A DNA stretch of 64,000 nucleotides from Pseudomonas sp. HR96 (lineage in GTDB: Bacteria > Pseudomonadota > Gammaproteobacteria > Pseudomonadales > Pseudomonadaceae), in contig NZ_CP139141.1 in the NCBI RefSeq assembly GCF_034059295.1, positions 3,269,001 through 3,333,000 of the forward strand, read 5' to 3'. The stretch's first letter is position 1. Every line of letters begins with the position of its first letter. The notes under the pieces were generated by a model that was given only the letters and a program-made list of their open reading frames with translations, searched no databases and had not been told where the DNA came from. The translations under genes were made by a program, and so were the position numbers. Below are positions 57,527 to 64,000 of the stretch, piece after piece.

Positions 57527-57714
57527 GCCGGATGCACAGTTGTTGTGGGCAATTAGTCCTGGCGAAAAAGTGTGTCGAGACAGCAGGTTATGCGCGGCTG
57601 CAGGATCCGCCCAGGCAGCCTGCGCCCCTCGATGGCCTGACTCTCGGCACCCTTCACCCACCGCCGCGGCAAAACCGCATAGAATGCCGCCACGCAGTCA
57701 ACGGATCAGGTGGA

Positions 57715-59148
57715 ATGGGATTATTTGCAGACTTGCCCGGCGATGAAGGCTTGCCAGGCCCCGAACGACGTCTTGCGATGATCGCGGTGATGACTGCCAC
57801 GGCCATGGCGGTCCTCGATGGCACCATCGTCAACGTGGCCCTGCCCTCGATCGCCCGCGCCTTGCAGCAAACGGCGGCAGCGACCATCTGGGTCGCCAAT
57901 GGCTATCTGCTGGCTGCGGCGATGACGCTGGTAGCGTTCGCCGCCCTGGCCTCGCGCGTCGGTTTCCGGGCGTTGTACGCCGGCGGCCTGGCAGTGTTCA
58001 CCCTGGCCTCGCTGGGCTGTGCGCTGTCCAGTTCGCTGGCCATGCTGACCGCTATGCGCGTGCTGCAAGGCATTGGCGCTGCGGCCATGCTGAGCATTGG
58101 CCCGGCGGTCTATCGTGTGGTGTTTCCGACCCGTCTGCTGGGCCGCATCCTCGGCCTGAACGCCTTGCTGGTGGCCGTCGCCACAGCCGTTGGCCCGACG
58201 TTGGGGGGCACGCTGCTGTCGGCGCTGAGCTGGGAATGGCTGTTCGCGATCAACGTACCGCTGGGTCTGCTGTCGCTGGTGCTGGCGCTCAAGGCCATCC
58301 CGCACCAGCGCGCGGCCAGCGGCGGCCCGTTCGACTTTGCCGGCGCCCTGCTGTCGGCGCTGGCCATGGGCGCGTTCATCCTGGCCACCGACGCTTGCGC
58401 GCACCTGTCGACAGCGGCCGGTCGGCTGAGCACCGCCTGCTACGGGCTGCTCGCCGTGGCGGCGGCGCTGGCGTTCATCTGGCGACAACGACGCGCCCGG
58501 CAGCCGCTGCTGCCACTGGAGCTGTTCGCGTCCTCACGATTTTCCCTCGCTGCGCTGACCTCGCTGGCGTCCTTCGTGGGCCAGGGCATCGCCATCATCT
58601 GCCTGCCGTTCCTGTTTCAGAATGCCTATGGCTACAGCGTGTTCGCCGCTGCGTTGCTGTTTACCGCGTGGCCGATCGGCATTGTGCTGGCGGCACCGCA
58701 AGCCGGCAAACTGGCCGACCGCTATCCCCCCGCCGTACTGTCGACCGCCGGGCTCGCGGTGCTGACCTTGGGCCTGGTGCTGTTGGCGCTGTTGCCGGAC
58801 CACCCCCAGGCCTGGGACATCTGCTGGCGCGAATTCGTTTGCGGGGTCGGGTTCGGCCTGTTCCAGAGCCCCAACAACCGTGAAATGCTCGCCCACGTGT
58901 CACGCGAGCTGAGCGGCAATGCCTCCGGTGTGCTAGCGGTGGTACGCACTTTCGGCCAATGCTTCGGCGCGGCGCTGGTGGGTATCACATTGTCGCTCTA
59001 TGCCAGTGGCGAGGCGGCGCTGAGCGCCGCCGAGGACGCCCAGGCCATGCGCCTGACGCTCTGGGTGGCGGCGGCCGCCAGCGGCCTGGCGATAGCCCTG
59101 AGCCTCAGCCGTATCCGCGCCGGCGCGTCGCGCACCCGTTCAGCTTGA
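57715..59148 (+). CDS. MFS transporter, DHA2 (14-helix) drug-efflux type
   Basis: The 477-residue protein has about fourteen hydrophobic helices. The motif LDGTIVNVALPSIARAL in helix 1 and WVANGYLLAAAM in helix 2 are marks of the DHA2 EmrB/QacA group, which expels dyes, drugs or organic acids. AGGTGGA is 1-2 bp from the ATG, closer than ideal. The frame is open a further 106 codons, but this part is not conserved. It has no linked regulator. The 39-residue gene overlaps its 3' end on the other strand. Confidence 0.85.
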   Translation: MGLFADLPGDEGLPGPERRLAMIAVMTATAMAVLDGTIVNVALPSIARALQQTAAATIWVANGYLLAAAMTLVAFAALASRVGFRALYAGGLAVFTLASLGCALSSSLAMLTAMRVLQGIGAAAMLSIGPAVYRVVFPTRLLGRILGLNALLVAVATAVGPTLGGTLLSALSWEWLFAINVPLGLLSLVLALKAIPHQRAASGGPFDFAGALLSALAMGAFILATDACAHLSTAAGRLSTACYGLLAVAAALAFIWRQRRARQPLLPLELFASSRFSLAALTSLASFVGQGIAIICLPFLFQNAYGYSVFAAALLFTAWPIGIVLAAPQAGKLADRYPPAVLSTAGLAVLTLGLVLLALLPDHPQAWDICWREFVCGVGFGLFQSPNNREMLAHVSRELSGNASGVLAVVRTFGQCFGAALVGITLSLYASGEAALSAAEDAQAMRLTLWVAAAASGLAIALSLSRIRAGASRTRSA

Positions 59149-59259
59149 GCCGGGTGGAATGCCGTTCTTGTTGAAGTCTTTCAGGCGTTCACGCTCCTGC
59201 TCGGTGGAGTGTGCCGGCGTCTGCTCCTGACTGGGTGGGGTTTTTTTGTCTTCGGTCAT
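59140..59259 (-). CDS. Small charged hypothetical protein, 39 residues
   Basis: Reads MTEDKKTPPSQEQTPAHSTE, then QERERLKDFNKNGIPPGSS. It is very hydrophilic, probably disordered, and has a good ribosome site (AGGAG about 7 bp upstream). The end overlaps the MFS gene by 9 bp tail to tail. I do not recognise a family; the ribosome site and sound reading frame make it likely real. Confidence 0.6.
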   Translation of the reverse strand: MTEDKKTPPSQEQTPAHSTEQERERLKDFNKNGIPPGSS

Positions 59260-59347
59260 GGTCAAGCTCCTCGATGGCTATGATCGTTGGAGCTCGGCGG
59301 ACCTCGCACGTTCCCGCTGGCGATTGTCAGCTCTTGCACAATCTGCA

Positions 59348-59366
59348 AGAATTGAGAACTATTTGC
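59348..59366 (+). promoter_or_regulatory. Weak Fur-like site upstream of the DUF3649 gene
   Basis: AGAATTGAGAACTATTTGC matches about 10 of 19 Fur-consensus positions. It lies 33 bp before the start of the DUF3649-PepSY-DUF3325 cluster, whose relatives are often iron-controlled. The match alone is not decisive. Confidence 0.35.
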
Positions 59367-59399
59367 ATTGGTACCGCTGCGTCGGATTCTGAAGGCCCC

Positions 59400-59705
59400 A
59401 TGGCACAACCCGCAAAAACTCCCCCGTCGCCGCGCTACCGCCTGGCCGTTGCCTCGCGCGTGCTGGCCGCTGCCCTGGGCGGCTACACCCTGACCTCGCT
59501 GCTGGTGGCCTGCGTGGCCAAGGCGCTGCAGCTGCCCCGGGTCGAATCGATGCTCAGTGCCACCCTGCCAGCGTTCCTGATCCTCACCGCCGCCGTGCTC
59601 TGGGTGTTCGCCGCACGCAGCGCCTGGCGCGCCTGGCTGGGGCTGCTCGGGCCGTGCCTGGTGCTGGCCACGGCCTACGCCTGGCTGTGCGGGACAGCCC
59701 GATGA
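59400..59705 (+). CDS. DUF3649 membrane protein
   Basis: A 101-residue protein with about three helices (residues about 20-43, 55-75 and 80-97). It matches the DUF3649 family, whose genes in Pseudomonas often precede PepSY and DUF3325 genes downstream of siderophore receptors. The role is not known, but linkage suggests iron-siderophore processing. Its stop overlaps the PepSY start by 4 bp (ATGA). The ATG at 59400 follows GAAGGCCCC, a weak ribosome site. Confidence 0.82.
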   Translation: MAQPAKTPPSPRYRLAVASRVLAAALGGYTLTSLLVACVAKALQLPRVESMLSATLPAFLILTAAVLWVFAARSAWRAWLGLLGPCLVLATAYAWLCGTAR

Positions 59706-61231
59706 AAGAAGGTTTCCGCCAGGCCATGGCCTGGCTGCACACCTGGGCCGGGCTGGTGGTGGGCTGGTTGCTGCTGGCAATCTTCATTACCGGCACCGCC
59801 ACCTATTACCGTCAGGAAATCACCACCTGGATGCACCCCGAGATCCACACGGCGAGCGCCATCAGCCAGACCCAGGCTCTGGACGGCGCCCTGCATTGGC
59901 TGCAGGAGCATGCCCCGCAGGCCCAGGCCTGGCAGATCAGCCTGCCCAGTGCGCGCCTACCGGTGACCCAGGTGTACTGGGACAGCAGCGAGCCGCCGGC
60001 CTACCATAACGGCCTGCTCGACCCGGCCAGCGGCCAGGCCCTCGACGCGCGGCAAAGCCAGGGCGGCGAGTTCTTCTATCTGTTTCACTATCAGCTCAAC
60101 CTGCCGCCGCTGATCGGCCGCTGGATCGTTGGCGTCGCGGCGATGATCATGTTCATCGCACAGGTCACCGGCATCATCATCCACAAACGCATCTTCAAGG
60201 ATTTCTTCACCCTGCGCTTCGGCAAGGGCCAGCGCTCCTGGCTGGACGCGCACAACAGCCTCAGTGTGCTGGCCCTGCCTTTTCATCTGCTGATCACCTA
60301 CACCGGGCTGGTGACCCTGATGTACCTGTACATCCCCTGGGGGGCGAACGCGGTCTACGGCGACGACACCGCCGCCTTGTACAGCGACGTGATCGATTAC
60401 CATGCGCCGCCGCCACGGGCCGACAGCCCAGCCCCGTTGAGCGCTGCCGCCAGCATCGTGGAGCAGGCTCGCCGGCAGTGGGGCGAAGGCCATGTCGACA
60501 ACCTGATCATCACCTCTCCCGGCGCCGCCAACAGCCGGATCGAGGTGGTACGCGACACCCTCGACCAGATATCCTTTCGCGCCGAACGCCTGCAACTGGA
60601 CGGCCGCGACGCCAGCCTGCTTGGGGTGTCCCCGCCCCCCGGGCCAGCCAAGAGGGTGTACGGCGTGCTCTATGGCTTGCACATGGCGCATTTTGCCGAC
60701 CCGCTGCTGCGCGCGCTGCTGTTCATCTGCGGCCTGAGCGGCGCCGCCATGGTCGCCACCGGCGTTCAGCTGTGGGTGATCAAGCGCCGCAGCAACGGTG
60801 CAGGCTGGCTGCACCGGCGCATCGAGGGGCTGAACGTGGCGGCCATCTGCGGTTTGCCCCTGGCCATCGCCGGCTACTTCTGGGCCAATCGCTTGCTGCC
60901 TGGCGCCCTCGCCGGCCGCGAAGCCGGCGAGGTGCAGGCGTTTTTCGGCGTCTGGCTGCTGGCATTGCTGCATGCGCAGTGGCGCCTGCCCCAACGGGTC
61001 TGGCAGGAGCAGGCCGGGGCCTGCGCCCTGGCCTTCGCCGGCCTGCCGCTGCTCGATGGCCTGACCCGACCGCAAGCGAGCGCCAGCACCCTGCTTAATG
61101 GATTCAACCTGGCCATGCTGGCGGTCGGGGCGGTGTTCGCGCTGGGGCTGTGGTATCTGCACAGGCGCGCCCAAAAACCTGTGGCGGCGCCGCTGCGCCG
61201 CCGCGCAGCAACCCCGGGGAACACGCAATGA
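59702..61231 (+). CDS. PepSY-associated membrane protein (siderophore-linked reductase type)
   Basis: The 509-residue protein has an N-terminal helix (HTWAGLVVGWLLLAIFITGT) near residues 13-33, then PepSY-type periplasmic parts, and further helices at about 140-165, 195-220, 335-360 and beyond. Conserved marks are FFYLFHYQLN, FITGTATYY and LDAHNSLSVLALPFHLLITYTG, with several His that could bind heme. These PepSY_TM proteins in Pseudomonas reduce ferric siderophores in the periplasm or inner membrane. It overlaps both neighbours by 4 bp. Confidence 0.88.
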   Translation: MKEGFRQAMAWLHTWAGLVVGWLLLAIFITGTATYYRQEITTWMHPEIHTASAISQTQALDGALHWLQEHAPQAQAWQISLPSARLPVTQVYWDSSEPPAYHNGLLDPASGQALDARQSQGGEFFYLFHYQLNLPPLIGRWIVGVAAMIMFIAQVTGIIIHKRIFKDFFTLRFGKGQRSWLDAHNSLSVLALPFHLLITYTGLVTLMYLYIPWGANAVYGDDTAALYSDVIDYHAPPPRADSPAPLSAAASIVEQARRQWGEGHVDNLIITSPGAANSRIEVVRDTLDQISFRAERLQLDGRDASLLGVSPPPGPAKRVYGVLYGLHMAHFADPLLRALLFICGLSGAAMVATGVQLWVIKRRSNGAGWLHRRIEGLNVAAICGLPLAIAGYFWANRLLPGALAGREAGEVQAFFGVWLLALLHAQWRLPQRVWQEQAGACALAFAGLPLLDGLTRPQASASTLLNGFNLAMLAVGAVFALGLWYLHRRAQKPVAAPLRRRAATPGNTQ

Positions 61232-61566
61232 CCGCGCTGCCAGGCTGGATCGGGCTGCTCTACCCGGCGCTGGTCGCGCTGTGCCTGTCCATGGACCGCC
61301 ACTGGCGCCAGGTCTTCCCCGGGCGCAAGGCACCACGTCACGCCACGCTGCTGCGTGGGCCGGGATTTGCCGGCCTGCTCGCCTCCCTGGTGTTATGCCT
61401 GAGCCACGCCAACGGCGCCCGTGCCTGGGTCGACTGGTGCTGTACCTTCGCCGTACTCGCCGGCACGCTGAGCCTGACCCTGGCGCTGGCGCCCCGCTGG
61501 GTGCCGGCCAGCGCGGCAGCGGGCCTGGCGTTGGGCCTTGCCAGCGGTCTGCTGACTCTGGCCTGA
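61228..61566 (+). CDS. DUF3325 membrane protein
   Basis: A 112-residue protein with about four helices and the family pattern LYPALVALCLSMDRHWRQVF and AWVDWCCTFAVLAGTLSL. DUF3325 genes follow PepSY genes in siderophore-linked clusters. The ATG overlaps the PepSY stop by 4 bp, giving a three-gene coupled cluster. No outer-membrane receptor lies in the adjoining sequence. Confidence 0.84.
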   Translation: MTALPGWIGLLYPALVALCLSMDRHWRQVFPGRKAPRHATLLRGPGFAGLLASLVLCLSHANGARAWVDWCCTFAVLAGTLSLTLALAPRWVPASAAAGLALGLASGLLTLA

Positions 61567-61780
61567 AGCAGAGGCCCGGCGCAGCGCGGCTCGCGCGGTG
61601 CGCGTCAAGCCGGCCTGGCGGCCTGCCGGGCTCTGCATCCCCTCCAACCCATGGCTGCCGGCGGCAAATACCTTGCGCCAGGATGAAATGCGCCAACATA
61701 GTTCCAGCCCAACGCACCGTGGTCGACTGGGCGGGCTCCTTATACTCTGTGCTCAGCCTTGACGCACCGAGGACGGCACC

Positions 61781-62413
61781 ATGGTCGGTACAGCGGTCAG
61801 CACAACGGTCAGTGCAGCGCAGCTACAGCTGATCTTCCCCCACGCCGGCAGCGCCGCCGGGCGCTTTGTCGAGCCGTTGAACAGCGCCATGGCGCAATAC
61901 GCGATCAACAACCACTTGCGCATCGCCGCCTTTCTCGCCCAGGTCGGGCATGAATCGGCGCAGTTGACCTGCGTGCAGGAAAACCTCAACTACAGCGCCG
62001 CCGGCCTGCAGACCACCTGGCCGACCCGCTTCGACAAGGCGCTGGCGCAGCAGCTGGCCCGCCAGCCGGAGAAGATCGCCAACCTGGTGTACGCCGCGCG
62101 CATGGGCAACGGCCCGCCGGAGTCCGGCGACGGCTGGAAATACCGCGGCCGCGGGCTGATCCAGATCACCGGCAGAAACAACTACAAGGCCACCGGCATC
62201 GGCCTGGGCCTGGACCTGCTGCTGGAACCGCAACTGCTGGAGTTTCCCGAGGGGGCGGCGTTGTCGGCGGGGCTGTTCTGGCAGCAGCATGGGCTCAACG
62301 AGCTGGCCGATGAGCGGCACTTCGACGCCATCACGCGGCGGATCAACGGCGGCCTCAACGGCCAGGCCGAGCGCCTGGCGTTCTACTCGCGGGCGCTGCA
62401 AGTCCTCGCCTGA
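61781..62413 (+). CDS. Glycoside hydrolase family 19 lysin-like protein
   Basis: The 210-residue enzyme has the GH19 chitinase/lysozyme fold. The catalytic acid is likely Glu58 in FLAQVGHESAQL, with Glu67 nearby in CVQENLNYSA, and YRGRGLIQITGRNNY is the family hallmark. Phage endolysins and toxins of this class cleave peptidoglycan. No signal peptide and no holin or phage genes are near, so it is a single-copy remnant or a recruited housekeeping or effector lysin. GAGGACGG before the ATG is the ribosome site. Confidence 0.88.
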   Translation: MVGTAVSTTVSAAQLQLIFPHAGSAAGRFVEPLNSAMAQYAINNHLRIAAFLAQVGHESAQLTCVQENLNYSAAGLQTTWPTRFDKALAQQLARQPEKIANLVYAARMGNGPPESGDGWKYRGRGLIQITGRNNYKATGIGLGLDLLLEPQLLEFPEGAALSAGLFWQQHGLNELADERHFDAITRRINGGLNGQAERLAFYSRALQVLA

Positions 62414-62520
62414 GCGTTTGCAGGGGCAGCGCAGCCACGGCGCCATGGCGCTTGCCAGACCCGCGCGCGGCTCCGCACAATGGCCGCCAACCTACCTGCA
62501 TCCGCCCTGCGAGCCCGCCG

Positions 62521-63267
62521 ATGAACCTTCACGACATTCCCGCCGCCGAATGGCAGGCGCGCTGCGACCTTGCGGCGCTGTATCGCCTGCTGGCGCACTT
62601 TCGCATGACCGACCTGATCGACACGCACATTTCCCTGCGCCTGGACGACGGCAGCTTTTTGATCAACCGCTACGGCGTGCTGTTCGAACACATGAAGGCC
62701 ACCGACCTGGTGCGCATCGACGGCGAAGGACAGGTCGTCGACCGGTTTTTCCCGCAGCATCGGGTCAACCGCGCCGGCTTCGTGATCCACTCGGCCATCC
62801 ACGCCGCCCGCGCCGACCTGCACTGCGTGATTCACACCCACACCGCCGCCGGCATCGCTGTGGCGGCGCAGGCCAAGGGCCTGTTGCCGATCAGCCAGCA
62901 CGCGCTGAAGTTCTACAACCGCCTGGGCTATCACCGTTACCAGGGCATTGCCCTGGACACCGCCGAACGCGATCAGCTGGTCCGCGATCTCGGGCCGCAC
63001 AGTGCGATGATCCTCTGCAACCATGGCTTGCTGGCGGCCGGCGGCAGCGTGGCCGAGGCCTTCCAGACCATTTTCATTCTGGAGCGCGCCTGCCAGGCGC
63101 AGGTTCAGGCCTTGGCCGGCGGCAGCGAGCTGCTGATACCGGACCCGGCTGTCTGCGAGTTCACCGCCCGGCAATTCGAGGACGACGATGGCGATGGCTT
63201 GATCCAGTTGGGTTGGGATGCGGCGTTGACGTTGATTGCCGGGCAGCGGGACGCGTATTGCGCGTGA
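62521..63267 (+). CDS. Class II aldolase/adducin-family protein
   Basis: A 248-residue protein of the class II aldolase fold. Zinc-binding histidines are expected in VIHTHTAAG (two) and at a later His (HRYQGIALDT or CNHGLL region), as in fuculose-1-phosphate aldolase-type enzymes. DTHISLRLDDGSFLINRYG is a conserved early block. Such proteins cleave or make sugar phosphates or decarboxylate keto acids; the substrate here is not clear. The ATG of MNLHDIPAAEW follows GCGAGCC. Confidence 0.85.
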   Translation: MNLHDIPAAEWQARCDLAALYRLLAHFRMTDLIDTHISLRLDDGSFLINRYGVLFEHMKATDLVRIDGEGQVVDRFFPQHRVNRAGFVIHSAIHAARADLHCVIHTHTAAGIAVAAQAKGLLPISQHALKFYNRLGYHRYQGIALDTAERDQLVRDLGPHSAMILCNHGLLAAGGSVAEAFQTIFILERACQAQVQALAGGSELLIPDPAVCEFTARQFEDDDGDGLIQLGWDAALTLIAGQRDAYCA

Positions 63268-63291
63268 ACGCAGCGCCACAGGCCCGGATGC

Positions 63292-64000
63292 TCAGACCCC
63301 CAGCCAATAGAGACAGACGCCCAGCGTCACCAGCGAGCACAGCGTCGACAGCAGAATGCTGCGCGACACCACGCCCGCTTCGCGCTGGTAGTACTCGGCC
63401 AGCATGAATGGCCCGGTGCCGGTCGGCAGCGCGCTGAGCAGCAGCGCCGCCTGTGCCCAGAGGGTCGGCAGGTGCAGCACCTTGAACGCCAGCCAGCCCG
63501 TGAGCAGCGGCTGGCCGACCAGCTTGATCACCACCAGCGGCCAGGCCCCGGTCTTGCGGCCCTGTTGTTCCTGGGCCAGGAACAGCCCCAGCGAGATCAG
63601 CGCGCAGGGCGTGGTCGCCGCCGCCAGCATGTCGAGAAAATGCAGCACCGGCGTGGCCAGCCCCAGCCCGGTCATGGCCCACAGCGCGCCGAGGATCGGT
63701 GACACCACCAACGGATTCTTCGCCAACGCGCGCAGCACGGTCAGCACCGCACGCAGCGGATCCTTCTCCACTTGCAGGCCGATCTCGATGCACACCACCG
63801 CCACCGCGAACAGCACGCAGACCACGATCAACGACGAGATCAGCGCCGGCTCCAGCCCGGCCTGGCCGAACACCAGCAGGCACAGCGGAATGCCGATGTA
63901 GCCGGTGTTGGCGTAGGCAGCGCTGAGGCCGTCGAGGCTGGCCTCGACCAGGGTCTGGCGCTGCATCAGGCGCCAGGCCAGGGTGGCGAAGAACACCAGC
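63292..64000 (-). CDS. AEC (auxin efflux carrier) family permease, truncated at the window edge
   Basis: About 234 residues of the C-terminal part are visible; the N-terminus is beyond the right edge. Several helices are apparent. NTGYIGIPLCLLVFG in the first and SLGLFLAQEQ in the middle are the signatures of AEC proteins, which move organic acids or other anions. It ends 24 bp from the class II aldolase stop, converging with it. Its substrate is unknown. Confidence 0.88.
   Translation of the reverse strand, partial: LVFFATLAWRLMQRQTLVEASLDGLSAAYANTGYIGIPLCLLVFGQAGLEPALISSLIVVCVLFAVAVVCIEIGLQVEKDPLRAVLTVLRALAKNPLVVSPILGALWAMTGLGLATPVLHFLDMLAAATTPCALISLGLFLAQEQQGRKTGAWPLVVIKLVGQPLLTGWLAFKVLHLPTLWAQAALLLSALPTGTGPFMLAEYYQREAGVVSRSILLSTLCSLVTLGVCLYWLGV

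Noticed and set aside
57450..57714. Replication origin around the TTATCCACA box
   Set aside because: Only one DnaA box is found, with no AT-rich unwinding stretch, no dnaA, dnaN or gidA gene, and no box cluster.

Overview
The window looks like chromosomal DNA of a fluorescent-group Pseudomonas, most like the P. putida lineage. This rests on high GC, dense gene packing, REP-type and GC-rich hairpin repeats between genes, and groupings typical of that genus (metH near nfuA and cysI-DUF934, cobN-cobW-cobE-cobM, tonB-exbB-exbD, efeUOB). I see no rRNA, tRNA, CRISPR array, transposase or prophage block. Genus and species are inferred from gene content; nothing was searched.

Layout. 1-5.6 kb: a truncated amidase, a polar amino-acid-type ABC transporter (two permeases, ATPase, binding protein) and a GlxA-type AraC regulator. 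5.66-11.5 kb: a DUF3604 metal-hydrolase-like protein, a sulfonate/nitrate-type ABC transporter and a divergent GntR/HutC regulator, with overlapping palindromes between the transporter and the regulator. 11.9-12.35 kb: a gene-free stretch with an exact inverted REP pair. 12.35-14.4 kb: tonB-exbB-exbD. 14.7-20.1 kb: a small secreted S74-chaperone-domain protein, an alpha/beta hydrolase, azoR with a divergent LysR-MmcQ pair, uppP and a small hypothetical gene. 20.1-28 kb: the late cobalamin block (VWA protein, chelatase-type ATPase, cobN, cobW, cobE, cobM). 28-36.3 kb: nfuA, an acyltransferase, B12-dependent metH, a 37-residue membrane protein, cysI and its DUF934 partner.

36.4-40.9 kb holds the most striking gene, a 1498-residue protein with a DUF6543-like N-terminus, leucine-rich repeats and a C-terminal region with a CxD motif typical of NEL-class bacterial E3 ubiquitin ligases. 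41-49.8 kb: sohB, then a histidine phosphatase and an SCP2 protein, a Fur-box-preceded iron operon (efeU-efeO-efeB-efeM), then a phosphotransferase and an SDR enzyme. The iron operon lies between lipid-type genes and is bracketed by two copies of one hairpin repeat family. 49.9-52.4 kb: a TSUP transporter, nudC and an enoyl-CoA hydratase preceded by three 19-bp direct repeats. 52.4-57.5 kb: a galactarate-type sugar-acid cluster (LysR, FAH-family protein, MFS importer, garD). 57.7-64 kb: a drug-type MFS protein, a DUF3649-PepSY-DUF3325 membrane cluster usually tied to siderophore uptake, a lone GH19 lysin, a class II aldolase-type protein and a truncated AEC permease.

Iron and cofactor themes recur. 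TonB/ExbBD, EfeUOBM and PepSY proteins serve iron entry. NfuA, CysI and DyP peroxidase are Fe-S or heme proteins. The cobalamin block supplies the cofactor of MetH a few kilobases away. Many start sites were moved inward from the longest reading frame using Shine-Dalgarno placement and family length.
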